From: an uncultured Lachnospiraceae bacterium
GTDB lineage: Bacteria > Bacillota > Clostridia > Lachnospirales > Lachnospiraceae
Assembly (NCBI GenBank): GCA_910585345.1
Contig: CAJUDS010000004.1
Span: forward strand, 62,001 to 126,000
DNA: 64,000 nucleotides
Reading direction: 5' to 3'
The notes beneath the pieces are model-generated. The model had not been told where the DNA came from and did no database searches. It saw nothing but the letters and a program-made list of their open reading frames with translations. Both the position numbers and the translations under genes were made by a program. This document shows positions 25,432 through 34,924 of the stretch, one piece after another (positions within the stretch are counted from its first letter, which is position 1; every line of letters begins with the position of its first letter).

Positions 25432-26583
25432 TCAATCCGCCTCTTCATAAAACGTGTCCAAAATCATCCTGTACAAAGCCTCCTCATCCACATAGAATTC
25501 TTCAAATTTTTCTCCCATTACCGTCTCTCCCTCCACTTTCCTGATATCTGTTGCGCCAAAATCAAACCCTGCTGCCAAACCGGCCAGATATGCGGCCTTC
25601 CCCATCGTCAGATCGGTTGTCATATATGGCTTTAGCTGCTGAAACAGGGTAATCGGCAGCGCAGGATTCTCCTTAAACTGTTGCTTAGCCTTCATGATAA
25701 ACGCTCCAATATACTGTTTCTGGCGTTCCAGTCTCCTCTCTGCACTGCCAAACGCTTTTGTATCCCGGCACCGCAAATAGTAAAATGCGCTTTTTCCTTC
25801 CAGATGAACGGTCTGCCCTTTGACAAGTGTCCCATCCCACTGCGTCAAATCTTCCAGCACAGTAACATCGACGCCGCCGACAGCATCGTTGACCTTTTCG
25901 ATTGCGCTCATATTGACGGCGCAGTATCCATGAATCGGCAGACCGTAAAACAAATTGGAAACGGCTTTCTCCATATATTCCGCGCTCTTTTGCGCCCCGT
26001 CTCCAAATCCATGCTGCACCGCCAACTGTGTCCGCAGTGTCTCCGTGTATTTTCCCTCCTCGTCATAAAAATCCACATCCGTAATCGTGTTTCTGTCTAT
26101 GGCGATAATCTGCATCCGGCTGTTGTGGGGATTCAGCACAATAAGAAAAACAGCGTCGGCCGAACCGCCGTCAAAATCTTTTTCTCCCGCCCATTCCCGT
26201 ACCGTCTCCGATCTCTGATCGATTCCCATGACGAGAAAAGTCATGATATCCTCATTGAAATCGTAAGTCTTTCCGCCGTAGATAATCCTGCCTTCCTTTT
26301 CCTCTGGTGCATCTTCTGTCTGCACGATACCGTCCTCCGCTTCTGCAAAAGCCTTTTCCACATAGTCCAGGCCCACGTCCAGCTCCGACGTATGACGGCG
26401 TCTTTCCATCTGCGCATGCATTGCGGACGCATCCCCCACCGTACCTTCGCGAAGCTGTTTTCTGCCGCTGTGACGCAGCAGGTATACACCGGCCGCCGCC
26501 ACAAAAGCCGCCGCGGAAAACAGCAACAAACAATACAAAGCGCCTTTGCGTCGCTTTTTCCTGATCCGCCTATCCTTTCCCAT
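25432..26583 (-). CDS. LytR-CpsA-Psr family glycopolymer transferase
   Basis: 383 residues. A basic N-terminus and one membrane helix (CLLLFSAAAFVAAAGVYLL) precede an outside LCP domain: TFLVMGIDQRSE, DAVFLIVLNPHNSRMQIIAIDRNT with the catalytic-type Arg, HGYCAVNMSAIEKVNDAVGG, and the Arg-rich YLRCRDTKAFGSAERRLERQ motif that binds the lipid pyrophosphate. LCP proteins attach undecaprenyl-linked glycopolymers to peptidoglycan. As the near-last gene of a polysaccharide operon it probably anchors the product of this cluster. The start overlaps the methyltransferase stop by 14 bases and has only a weak ribosome-binding site. Confidence 0.88.
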   Translation of the reverse strand: MGKDRRIRKKRRKGALYCLLLFSAAAFVAAAGVYLLRHSGRKQLREGTVGDASAMHAQMERRRHTSELDVGLDYVEKAFAEAEDGIVQTEDAPEEKEGRIIYGGKTYDFNEDIMTFLVMGIDQRSETVREWAGEKDFDGGSADAVFLIVLNPHNSRMQIIAIDRNTITDVDFYDEEGKYTETLRTQLAVQHGFGDGAQKSAEYMEKAVSNLFYGLPIHGYCAVNMSAIEKVNDAVGGVDVTVLEDLTQWDGTLVKGQTVHLEGKSAFYYLRCRDTKAFGSAERRLERQKQYIGAFIMKAKQQFKENPALPITLFQQLKPYMTTDLTMGKAAYLAGLAAGFDFGATDIRKVEGETVMGEKFEEFYVDEEALYRMILDTFYEEAD

Positions 26584-27373
26584 TGTTTTTTGTCCCGCAC
26601 GCCTTCTTTTGTTTCTCCGCTATGTATACTCTGTCATTCCAAAGAAGTCTCTTTTCTCTGATCTCCTCTTCCTGCAGATAACGATTCACGGCGTACTCTC
26701 TCACCCCAAAACCGTATTGTTCTATGTGCGCCGCAACATCCATCCCATATAGTCTGCAGTGGTCTTTCTGCCCATAATACGCAAGGCGTTCTGACGCGCT
26801 CAAATTTCTGCCGACCGCAAATGTTTTTCGATCCAAACACACGGGAACTGAAAAAAAGAATCTGCCGCCATCTTTCAGACAGCGGCGGATTTCTCCCATC
26901 GCCCGCGCCTCGTCTTCCACATGTTCGAGCACATGATTGGCAATAATATAGTCAAAACGGCTGTCGGGAAACTTCATCGCCGTAAGATCGACGACTCTGT
27001 CGGCCTTTCCCGGCATGATATCCCCGGTAATATATTCCGCGCTCCGGTTTTGTCTGATTTTCCTTTCCACACAGTACTCAGGCGCAATATGCAGAATGCG
27101 GCGGCGGCCGGTGTATATATCTGTCATCTGCCCGATTACAAAATCAATCCACCGCATCCTGTCGTTCGCACGGCACACCGGACACAAAACCCTCCTGCGC
27201 AAACCGCCGCCCGCAATGTCCATAGAATGAAACAATTCCGCTTTTACCCCGAAATTTTTCATATAGGACACCCTGTTTTTACAGGCGCTGCAGACATATG
27301 GTTTCGGAAAAAACGGAAACAGCGCCGCCGCTTTTTCCATTTCCCATTTTATTTTTTTGAACGCTTCATACAT
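26570..27373 (-). CDS. SAM-dependent methyltransferase with N-terminal zinc ribbon
   Basis: 267 residues. Two Cys pairs (CSAC near residue 28 and CPVC near 61) form a likely zinc ribbon. A class I methyltransferase core follows: ILHIAPEYCVERKI as motif I, YITGDIMPGKADRVVDLTA as the acidic-loop region, and FDYIIANHVLEHVEDEARAMGEIRRCLKDGG as motifs IV-V, the type-11 pattern. It could methylate a sugar or a polysaccharide end; the substrate is unknown. Overlaps the radical SAM gene upstream by 25 bases. Confidence 0.8.
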   Translation of the reverse strand: MYEAFKKIKWEMEKAAALFPFFPKPYVCSACKNRVSYMKNFGVKAELFHSMDIAGGGLRRRVLCPVCRANDRMRWIDFVIGQMTDIYTGRRRILHIAPEYCVERKIRQNRSAEYITGDIMPGKADRVVDLTAMKFPDSRFDYIIANHVLEHVEDEARAMGEIRRCLKDGGRFFFSVPVCLDRKTFAVGRNLSASERLAYYGQKDHCRLYGMDVAAHIEQYGFGVREYAVNRYLQEEEIREKRLLWNDRVYIAEKQKKACGTKNNGKG

Positions 27374-28356
27374 CCCGTTCCCTTTCCCTGTTCCGGCCTT
27401 CCGGCATCGCTGTCGGCAATCCTTTTTATATTTCTGTAAACTTTTTTCGCCGCTTGAAAAACAGCGTCTTCCAGTGGATCAAAGTAACCGGTCACCACAT
27501 ATTCCCTTCTTCTGTCCGCATTAAAATTGCATTTTTCACAGAGACCCGCAAATTTTCCCGCTTCGTGCTCTCTGATGAGCCGCATCCGCTTTTCTCCGCG
27601 AAGGATTTCCTGCAGACTGTCTTCCTTCAGATTGCCGAATACAACACTATCGCAAAAATCATGCGCGCAAAGATTGATATCCCCATTGGGGTACAGAAGC
27701 ACCTTGTTCGTCAGGTACTCGCAGGGATTTCTTTGCTTCCTCTCTATGACGCCCGTATACTCCGTTTTCTCAAACTGATTGTCATACATATAATTCATTC
27801 TGTATTTTACGCCGTGCATTTTCCGGAATAAGTTTCGAAACGCCTCTTCCTGTCCCGCGTTTGCGTCAAAGCACAAAAGCCGGATGCTTGTCTGCCCGGC
27901 CTTTCCAAACTCCCCGGCGTGATACAGACGGTTAATATTTGCATAGACCCTGTCAAACGCAAGTCCTGTTATCATTTCGTATGTTTTCCGTTCTCCCGCG
28001 TTAAAACTGATCTCAAAATAATCGATTCCTTCCGGCACACCGCCCCGGTCCATATCAGCCCCGTTCGTAACCACTCCCGTTTTTATCCCCCGTTTTTTCA
28101 GCAGGCGGATTGCTTTCTCACACCATGGCACAAAATGGGGATGCAGATACGCTTCGCCGATGTTATAAAACCAGACTGTTTTTTTATTCGGTATCGCAAG
28201 TTCCGCGACCGCACGGATATATTTTTCAAACACGTCCCATTCCAGCTCGCAGTGTTCCGTAATCGTATGATTGAGACAGGTTACGCAGCGCGCGGAGCAC
28301 CTCGTTGTAAACGACATTTTAAAATCAACGTTTCCTTTGTAAAACAAACCTTCCAT
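27349..28356 (-). CDS. Radical SAM protein with SPASM-like C-terminus
   Basis: 335 residues. The cluster motif C-x3-C-x2-C is CSARCVTC near residue 20. The barrel segment NIGEAYLHPHF and VVTNGADMD match the family, and a second Cys set (CEYL, CAHDFC, CEKC) near residues 212-295 forms a SPASM/twitch-type auxiliary cluster site. Such enzymes carry out radical modification or act in surface polysaccharide and peptide pathways. Here it is inside a polysaccharide operon, so its substrate is likely a sugar or a linked amino group, but this is an inference. Two such genes occur in the cluster. Confidence 0.82.
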   Translation of the reverse strand: MEGLFYKGNVDFKMSFTTRCSARCVTCLNHTITEHCELEWDVFEKYIRAVAELAIPNKKTVWFYNIGEAYLHPHFVPWCEKAIRLLKKRGIKTGVVTNGADMDRGGVPEGIDYFEISFNAGERKTYEMITGLAFDRVYANINRLYHAGEFGKAGQTSIRLLCFDANAGQEEAFRNLFRKMHGVKYRMNYMYDNQFEKTEYTGVIERKQRNPCEYLTNKVLLYPNGDINLCAHDFCDSVVFGNLKEDSLQEILRGEKRMRLIREHEAGKFAGLCEKCNFNADRRREYVVTGYFDPLEDAVFQAAKKVYRNIKRIADSDAGRPEQGKGTGCMKRSKK

Positions 28357-28392
28357 ATTATGATGTCCTCCTTGTTCTTACGGACTGCGGCA

Positions 28393-29835
28393 CTATGAAG
28401 CATTTATGTTTCCCCCTTTTCCGGCAGTCTGTTTCCGCCCCGCCCGGTAACGGCACCTTTTTGCCAGACACAAATAAGCTGCGTAAGAGAACGCAATAAC
28501 CCCTGACTTTACCGCCAGCAAACCCCATCCGTAAGGAACTCCTGCAAAAAATCTTTCGTATAAAGCGGCCATGCAGGCCATCCATATAAAATCAGGCGCG
28601 ATCTCCCATAAAAACAGCCGCAGGCTCTTTCCCAACCCTTTTTTTATCATCATCCAATGCGTCAGAAACACATTCAGCGTGTAAGAGAACATGACAAAAA
28701 ATGAGACGGCCTCCATCCTGCCGTCCGCCATGCCCGTGGCAATGCCTGTTACCGTCAGCGCCGCTCCCACGCAGCCATTGACCAGCAGCAGGCGCGTATT
28801 GCCGATGCTCTGATAGACGGCGCCTGTTGATGAGACCATCATCTGCGCCCATATACTGAAACCGAGAATACGCAGACAGCAGACGGCGCCCAGCCAGCGC
28901 CTGCCATACAAAAACAGCACAATTTCCCCCGCATTCCACAGGACAAACACGGAAAAAAACGCGCCCGCCGCGGAGAGAAACCGTACCAGCCTTACATACT
29001 GTCGGTAGATTTTTTCCCTGTCATTTTGGTATTCGGCCATAAAAGGATGCAGAATAGGCGTAACCACCTGCGACAACCCCTGTACAGGATACATCATGAG
29101 CGTATAGCTTTTTTCGTAATATGCCAGCGCCATGCTGCCCAGCCGTTTGCCGATCAGAAGATTATCCAGATTACGGGAAAAATAGTTGACAAAATTAAAC
29201 GAAAACTGGTAAAAACTGTACCGCCTAATCAGCCGCAGCGGCGCGGTATCCAGCCGCCATACCGTCCGCAGCCCGCTGCCGAAAAGATTCCAGAAAAAAC
29301 CGACCGCCGCGTAGACAATGCTCTGCACGATCAGAGACTCATATCCGAATCCCCAAGCGGCAAGCGTCAGCGCGCACAGACAACTGACGAGCATGGAAAC
29401 AGCCGTCCGCAGCCCGGCTTGGAAAAACTGTTTCTTTTTCATCAGAAGCGCGCCCGGTACGGTATTGGCCACATGAAAAAATACGGCCGCCGACAGCCAT
29501 AAAAATAAGCGGATATAGATCTGATCCGCATACACTACCGACACGGGTATCCCCGCCGCTATCATCAAAATGCTCAGTCCGGCCGCCACATAAAGCGAAG
29601 CCGTAAAAATATGATTCAAATCCCGGTTATCCAGCGTCCGGTACTGGATCACTGCCGGGCCGATTCCCGCATCCGCAATCACTTTGAAAAAGTTCAGAAA
29701 CACGGTTGTCACCGCGACGACCCCATATACCTCCGGCGCTACAATTCTTGCCAGTATGACAGAAAATAGAATCTGCAGCAAAGCGGCGGCATATTTGAGA
29801 CTTCCGTTGACAAGCACTGCTTTTTTTAAATTCAT
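28393..29835 (-). CDS. Polysaccharide flippase (Wzx/MOP type)
   Basis: 480 residues with 12-14 hydrophobic segments. The N-terminus (GSLKYAAALLQILFSVILARIVAPEVYGVVAVTTVFLN) is the classical polysaccharide exporter pattern, including the LxPxxYG-like A-x-E-x-YG. It should flip undecaprenyl-linked repeat units across the membrane before polymerisation. Start overlaps the upstream glycosyltransferase stop by four bases. Confidence 0.88.
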   Translation of the reverse strand: MNLKKAVLVNGSLKYAAALLQILFSVILARIVAPEVYGVVAVTTVFLNFFKVIADAGIGPAVIQYRTLDNRDLNHIFTASLYVAAGLSILMIAAGIPVSVVYADQIYIRLFLWLSAAVFFHVANTVPGALLMKKKQFFQAGLRTAVSMLVSCLCALTLAAWGFGYESLIVQSIVYAAVGFFWNLFGSGLRTVWRLDTAPLRLIRRYSFYQFSFNFVNYFSRNLDNLLIGKRLGSMALAYYEKSYTLMMYPVQGLSQVVTPILHPFMAEYQNDREKIYRQYVRLVRFLSAAGAFFSVFVLWNAGEIVLFLYGRRWLGAVCCLRILGFSIWAQMMVSSTGAVYQSIGNTRLLLVNGCVGAALTVTGIATGMADGRMEAVSFFVMFSYTLNVFLTHWMMIKKGLGKSLRLFLWEIAPDFIWMACMAALYERFFAGVPYGWGLLAVKSGVIAFSYAAYLCLAKRCRYRAGRKQTAGKGGNINAS

Positions 29836-30953
29836 ATGCCCCGTTCCATCATTTCATAAAGAATCCGATAGCGTTTACCGACCGCCTCCCGGGAATTTTT
29901 CTCTGCCACGATTTCCTTCAGCCGCCGCTGCTTTTCATTAAAAACAGATCTGCGGTTCTGATATTCGTCATATACCTGACATACTTTCCTGTAAACTGCC
30001 GCCAGATGGTTCTCTTCCTTCTCATAATGATAGCCGTACGCCAGCTCCCGCGGGAACTCCCTCATCGTCCCGATCATCGGAGCGATCACGTTCTTCCCTA
30101 CGCAAAAACTGAGGATGCAGGCGCCTGAGTTCAGCACGGTGCCGATGTTGTAAGGCAGTATCACACAGTCGCATGCACTGATTGCGCTCCATACCTGTCC
30201 ATCCGGTATATAGCCTGGAAAGAAAAGAATATTGTCCCGCGCCTGGACCTGTTTTTTCAGCGTTTCCACATAGCTTTTCTCTCCGTCCCCCGCTATGACA
30301 ATCCGCACCGCACGGTCTTTAAGCAGATCCGCCAGATCGATCAGCAGTTCAATATTCTTATACGGTTTGAGAAAACCGAAAAACAAGAGGTTCAAATGCT
30401 GATCCGCAGGGATCCGCCATCCGCAGTCCGCCGGAAGCGGCCCGCCTTCCCGGTACGCTCCGATATAATTCGGGTGCGGGATCAGAAAACATTTCCGCAC
30501 AATCCGCTGCGAAAGTCTTCCCGAAAACAATTGCCGCAGATAACGTCTCGTCTCCGCACAGAGGATAATGATCCGATCCGCCCAGATGCATTCCCAGCGC
30601 AGCAAAAACAGAGAAATCTTTTGATTCTCTCTGTCATGACTGCACTTGTTATGCACAGTCACGGCAATCCTGCATTTCCTGCACTGTTTCAGATAGACCA
30701 GAAAAACCGCCTTGGCAAAAAATTTCAAATATCCTTTCATCCCCCGGTCACTAATATTTTCATACCAGTTCAGATTGGCCGTCCTGATCTGTCCCTTTTG
30801 ATAACCGCATCCCCATATCTCTTTGAGCCGTATCGTTTCGTACCCCATGTCCTCCAAAATGGAACGAATCATGGGAATATACTCGTTTCCCTCTGAAAAA
30901 TTAGGTTGTAAAATCGTGATTTTCCTGTCTTTCTTTTGATCTGGTCTTTTCAT
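29832..30953 (-). CDS. Glycosyltransferase, GT4-like
   Basis: 373 residues, GT-B fold expected. The C-terminal half shows LNLLFFGFLKPYKNIELLIDL, VRIVIAGDGE, NILFFPGYIPDGQVWSAISACDCVILPYN and a GACILSF helix, the usual GT4 nucleotide-sugar region, with a Glu-x7-Glu variant replaced by a Ser/Gly pattern. It adds a sugar to the growing lipid-linked unit on the cytoplasmic side. Sugar specificity cannot be read. Coupled to flippase and polymerase by 4-base overlaps. Confidence 0.82.
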   Translation of the reverse strand: MKRPDQKKDRKITILQPNFSEGNEYIPMIRSILEDMGYETIRLKEIWGCGYQKGQIRTANLNWYENISDRGMKGYLKFFAKAVFLVYLKQCRKCRIAVTVHNKCSHDRENQKISLFLLRWECIWADRIIILCAETRRYLRQLFSGRLSQRIVRKCFLIPHPNYIGAYREGGPLPADCGWRIPADQHLNLLFFGFLKPYKNIELLIDLADLLKDRAVRIVIAGDGEKSYVETLKKQVQARDNILFFPGYIPDGQVWSAISACDCVILPYNIGTVLNSGACILSFCVGKNVIAPMIGTMREFPRELAYGYHYEKEENHLAAVYRKVCQVYDEYQNRRSVFNEKQRRLKEIVAEKNSREAVGKRYRILYEMMERGI

Positions 30954-32122
30954 TGACTTTCCCCCGCCGCTTCAATTTTATCCACCCGGAAAGTCAGAAG
31001 CAGCAGAACCCAGAACCAGACGCTTCCCTGATAAGTCTCCACCGTAAACATCAGCAGAACTACCAGCAGTGTCAGCGGAATCACTCTGCTCCTGCCGTCT
31101 TTTGCCAGACGGTCAAACTGAAACACTGTCACAAGTAAAATGACAGACAAAACCGCCAGCGCCAGAAATCCTCCCTGATAACCGATATTCAAAAAATAAT
31201 TGTGGGCTGTTCCCGCCCAGTCAAACCCAAGTTTTGCCGTTTTTACACCGGTTTCCTCGATTCCGTGTCCCCAAAAAGGCTTCTCACCGATCAGAACGGC
31301 CACACGTTCCCACAACACGGCCCTGACCTGCAGGCTGTTTGCCTTTTTCAGCAGATCCGCCGGAAGATAAAATATACGGTAACCGCGCAGACATACGAGA
31401 AAAACATGGAGCGCCGCACCCGCCGCCAGACATCTTTTCATAGTAAAGGCGGTGCGCCATTTTTCCATCCTGACGGGAAAAAGGCAAAACAGCCAAAGCG
31501 TCATGGCAATCACGGCGGTCGCCGACCGCACAAACAACATAAACCCATACGAACTGCAGATACTGAGCAGCAGCGCCACAGACCTTTTCTTTTCCCAATA
31601 TACCGCGTATAAATAAGAAACATACATAGCGCTGAGCAATATCAGCGCAGCCGAATTGTCCCTTCCTAAAAACCAGCAGTCCCAGGAATGAAACCGATCC
31701 GCATACATCCCGCTGGGAAACAGGCAGAAAGAAATAAAATTAAGGGCGGCATAACCGCACAGAAATACGGACAGCGATTTGATAACCGCGGCCGCGTCCT
31801 CTTCCAGCCGCACCGTCAGATACAGCCCCAAAAGCAGCATATACGCATTCTGCACAAACCATTCATGCAGGGAACCGCCGTTTATGACCGTAGACAGAAA
31901 CAAAACGCCTGCAAACACAAATTGAAGCAGAAAAAAGAGAGGATCCGTCCTCTTTTCCGCCACGCAGATTATAATGTAAACTGCGCAGATTATTTTTAAA
32001 ATATCCCACATTTGTTCCACTGCAGGCAGACAGTCTGAAACAAAGGCGGGCTCGTTTAATACTGCCAGCAAAAACACCTCAAATAATGGGTTTTTCCGCA
32101 GATATTGTATTTTTTCCCTCAT
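30950..32122 (-). CDS. Polysaccharide polymerase (O-antigen ligase/Wzy-like)
   Basis: 390 residues from ATG 32120-32122; an in-frame TTG six codons earlier is the alternative. About ten hydrophobic helices are visible, with a large outside loop between residues about 230 and 290 that contains KPFWGHGIEETGVKTAKLGFDWAGTAHNYFLNIGYQGG, the Wzy/WaaL pattern with H and G-rich motif (GxGxxxxHNxxLxxxxxxG). This fits polymerisation of flipped repeat units. Sits between GT8 and GT4 genes. Confidence 0.82.
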   Translation of the reverse strand: MREKIQYLRKNPLFEVFLLAVLNEPAFVSDCLPAVEQMWDILKIICAVYIIICVAEKRTDPLFFLLQFVFAGVLFLSTVINGGSLHEWFVQNAYMLLLGLYLTVRLEEDAAAVIKSLSVFLCGYAALNFISFCLFPSGMYADRFHSWDCWFLGRDNSAALILLSAMYVSYLYAVYWEKKRSVALLLSICSSYGFMLFVRSATAVIAMTLWLFCLFPVRMEKWRTAFTMKRCLAAGAALHVFLVCLRGYRIFYLPADLLKKANSLQVRAVLWERVAVLIGEKPFWGHGIEETGVKTAKLGFDWAGTAHNYFLNIGYQGGFLALAVLSVILLVTVFQFDRLAKDGRSRVIPLTLLVVLLMFTVETYQGSVWFWVLLLLTFRVDKIEAAGESQ

Positions 32123-32158
32123 AACAATCCACCATTTCAAGTCCGGCGCGCTTTTTTC

Positions 32159-33085
32159 TCAGCCGTGCCGCATACGGCTGATAAGCGCATACAAATTCCT
32201 GTGCCTTTTGATCAGTCTCCCTTTCAGACAATTGACTTTGCTGTCTGTCTCATATTCCAGACGCAGTATTTCTTCATTTTTCCCCGCATATATCCGGTAT
32301 TCCTCTCTGCACGGATGTTCACAGTTTGCAAACCACGGCCTGTCTACGCTTTTCCCTGCAAAATGAACAATCACCGGCTGCCTGACGGCATCCGCCAGTT
32401 CCGCGTCAGAATAAAACCGCTTCATCCCTGTCATCCATTGAATCCGGCGGCGGCTGCAGTCCATCATTTCAGGCAGTACGTTATACCGGGGATGAATCGT
32501 CCGTATTCCTTCTGCAATACAGGCGTTGATGACTCTCTGATCTCTGTAAATCCCCTGTGTGATACGCGACTGGTACTGCGCAAATAGAGCGCATACATTG
32601 TCCTTTCTCCATTTTGTCAGGTTGACCAGCAAGACCCCCGAATTAAAGTAATTGTCCTCTTCCCGCAGTCCCGCTTCCGCTCTCGCGTCTTTTCTGACTG
32701 TGTCCAGCGCCGCTCCCGCATAGCAGCCGGATAGATCCGTTTCCCATAATCCTTGCAGGCTCCCGCAGATCATCGTATCGCAGTCAAGATAAACTGCCTT
32801 ATCCTCATTTATGATTTCCCCCAGAAGCAGTCTGGCGTATCTGCAGTCTTCCTCTTTTTTCCAAAACCGCAGACGGCTGCAGTATGTTTCCAGATCGACG
32901 ATGTCGATCTTTCTGTGGTATTTATGAATCAACGCCTTCACCTGCCCAAGACAGGCCGAAGAGAGATCTTTCCCCAGCAGGAAGATGCTGATATGATCTG
33001 CATCTTTGTTATTTTCCAAAAGCGAGACGGCAGATACAAAAAACAGCGGAAAATAACGGGAATCGCTGCTATAGACGATATTCAT
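32159..33085 (-). CDS. Glycosyltransferase family 8 protein
   Basis: 308 residues. The N-terminus (MNIVYSSDSRYFPLFFVSAVSLLENN) is the GT8 pattern, the metal-binding D-x-D is in VYLDCDTMICG near residue 100, and the YFNSGVLLVNL and NVLPEMM segments fit. GT8 enzymes transfer galactose or glucose with retention, but the donor is not decided here. Coupled to the DUF6492-type gene by a 4-base overlap. Confidence 0.88.
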   Translation of the reverse strand: MNIVYSSDSRYFPLFFVSAVSLLENNKDADHISIFLLGKDLSSACLGQVKALIHKYHRKIDIVDLETYCSRLRFWKKEEDCRYARLLLGEIINEDKAVYLDCDTMICGSLQGLWETDLSGCYAGAALDTVRKDARAEAGLREEDNYFNSGVLLVNLTKWRKDNVCALFAQYQSRITQGIYRDQRVINACIAEGIRTIHPRYNVLPEMMDCSRRRIQWMTGMKRFYSDAELADAVRQPVIVHFAGKSVDRPWFANCEHPCREEYRIYAGKNEEILRLEYETDSKVNCLKGRLIKRHRNLYALISRMRHG

Positions 33086-34044
33086 GCCTCTCCCCGCTTT
33101 CCGGTCAGATACCTGCGCCTCACTCTCCTGCAGTTCATCATCATCCGGTAGGCCAGATCGTAAAAAGGATTTACTACTTTATATATATCACCGAAACGGA
33201 TCCCTTTTTTCCGCAGCCTTTCCACCACCGCGGTAAAAAGCCTGCCGCAGACGTCAAAATCCTCCACGGATACCGCGTCAAAGCCCGTCAGCCACTGTAA
33301 CTGCTTCTCTGTCACATATTCTCCCAAATAAAATTTGCCGTTGCGGAGATTTTTCCATCTGCGCATCGTATAGGTATGCGGATAGCGGCTGCGCACGAAA
33401 AAAGCATAGGTTTCAAATTCACTGAAGCCGCTCAGATTCAGATGCTCTTTCCCGACCGCGTTGATAATTTTTTCCCAGAAAAATCTTCCCTTTACCGTTT
33501 GATTCTCTTCTATCTCCCGTATCAGCTCCCGCATGACGGCTCCTTCAATTACCATATGTTCCGTTACAAAAGATACGTTTGCTCTCTTGGCGGCGCGCTC
33601 CGGGAACAATCGGGAAATCGTCTCAAAGTACTGCCCATCATAAGGCGCCGCCTGCCTGTAATCCATGTAGGGAAGTCCGCCGCCGTCGAAAAACGCCGTC
33701 TGTCTGACCGGTATCGTATCGCTGTCCCAGATGAGATAGTATCTGTCCCTGCACCGCAGCGCATATCCCATTTTTAAAAACTGCTGGAAATACCAGCCCG
33801 CCCTTCTGCCCGTTCCGCAGATCTCTTTGATCTTTTTTCGGACAGCGCCGATACACAGTCCCGGCAGCATCGTATTTTCATCGATAAAATGAACGTCTGC
33901 GTCAATATCGCTGACAGACTTTTCCAGCCGTTTCCCGCCAATCACCACCACATTGCCGTGCGGTATCCGGTCTTTTATCCAGCCAATGTTTTTTTTGAAA
34001 ATATCCAGCTCTTTCTCATCCAGTAAAATCAAAATGTCCGTCAT
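33082..34044 (-). CDS. DUF6492-like putative glycosyltransferase
   Basis: 320 residues from the ATG at 34042-34044 (MTDILILLDEKELDIF). A long frame upstream lies inside the radical SAM gene and is composed of unlikely Arg-rich sequence, so it is rejected; an ATG 21 bases earlier is possible. The GWYFQQFLKMGYALR and YYLIWDSDTIPV segments, the second holding a D-x-D, are the DUF6492 pattern, and TEHMVIEGAVMRELI follows. Likely a GT-A fold transferase of the polysaccharide unit. It overlaps the rSAM stop only at the boundary. Confidence 0.75.
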   Translation of the reverse strand: MTDILILLDEKELDIFKKNIGWIKDRIPHGNVVVIGGKRLEKSVSDIDADVHFIDENTMLPGLCIGAVRKKIKEICGTGRRAGWYFQQFLKMGYALRCRDRYYLIWDSDTIPVRQTAFFDGGGLPYMDYRQAAPYDGQYFETISRLFPERAAKRANVSFVTEHMVIEGAVMRELIREIEENQTVKGRFFWEKIINAVGKEHLNLSGFSEFETYAFFVRSRYPHTYTMRRWKNLRNGKFYLGEYVTEKQLQWLTGFDAVSVEDFDVCGRLFTAVVERLRKKGIRFGDIYKVVNPFYDLAYRMMMNCRRVRRRYLTGKRGEA

Positions 34045-34051
34045 ACCTTCG

Positions 34052-34924
34052 TCAGCTCCATTCATCCGCGCTTCTCTTCGATACGCCCCAGCGGTTACCA
34101 TAGGTTCTGTTCTCCACATCACAATAACGGCACATCGGAATCGGCCCTGCCAGCTTTTGTAGAATCTGTTCCTTCGTTTCGCGCCGCAGATCGGCATAAT
34201 CATCCGCGCTCTGCGGAATGTTTTTTCCAAACGCTGCATTGAACCGCCCGATAAACGCCGCATAGGAACAGGGAAACACCTTCCCCGCCCGCAGCGTAAA
34301 ACAGTTGCCCGCCATAAAGCAATTGCGATAGCTTTTTTCCCCGTCCTGCCCTCCCTCACAGTCAAGCGGCAGATAATACTGCGTCTTCTGGACAAAGCCG
34401 GAACGCCCGTAAAACCGGAAACGCACCCCGCTGCGGTCCGCCGTTTCCTTCATCCGCCGGTAATCAAGCGATAGCGGATATTTGGTAACCTCCATTTCAA
34501 CCCGCCGTTCTCTGGCCGTCCGCCAGAAATCTTCCCCTTTTCCCGGCAGCAGGATCCCATTGGTAACGATTACAATTTTCTGCGCGGGAAAAATCCTTCT
34601 TGCAATTTCCATACATGCACAAATGTCGCTGTGCAGCAAAGGCTCCCCGCCCAAAAGATTAATCCGCCGCAGCCTGTCTCCCAGCACATTGTTAAGCAGC
34701 ATAAAGTCCTGTTCCAACTGCTGTGGCAAAACCTCGTCTTTCTCTGCAAGAGGCGAGAAGTGTGTGCAGCATTTACAGTTCAGATTGCAGCGCCCGACCA
34801 GCTCCACGTCAAGAACCGGAATCGCTGTCAGTCTGGAAACAGGCTTCCTTTTTTTCCACAGACAAAGCGGTCTGCCGATGATATTTTGACAGCACACGGT
34901 CACTTTCTTTCTTATCTCATTCAA
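34052..34924 (-). CDS. Radical SAM protein
   Basis: 290 residues. The iron-sulfur motif C-x3-C-x2-C is CNLNCKCC near residue 47, and the barrel core NLLGGEPLLHSDI (the GGEP motif) and VIVTNGILL is intact. Later Cys (CEGG, CFMAGNCFTL, CSYA, CRYC) give an auxiliary cluster region. Members of this type activate or modify amino-sugar or peptide substrates; the exact role is not known. It lies between two glycosyltransferase genes. Confidence 0.85.
   Translation of the reverse strand: MNEIRKKVTVCCQNIIGRPLCLWKKRKPVSRLTAIPVLDVELVGRCNLNCKCCTHFSPLAEKDEVLPQQLEQDFMLLNNVLGDRLRRINLLGGEPLLHSDICACMEIARRIFPAQKIVIVTNGILLPGKGEDFWRTARERRVEMEVTKYPLSLDYRRMKETADRSGVRFRFYGRSGFVQKTQYYLPLDCEGGQDGEKSYRNCFMAGNCFTLRAGKVFPCSYAAFIGRFNAAFGKNIPQSADDYADLRRETKEQILQKLAGPIPMCRYCDVENRTYGNRWGVSKRSADEWS

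Noticed and set aside
34065..34395. Long N-terminal extension of the DUF6492-like protein
   Set aside because: It is antisense-free but lies in the radical SAM gene in another frame and is made of improbable Arg-rich sequence; the internal ATG at 34044 fits the family.
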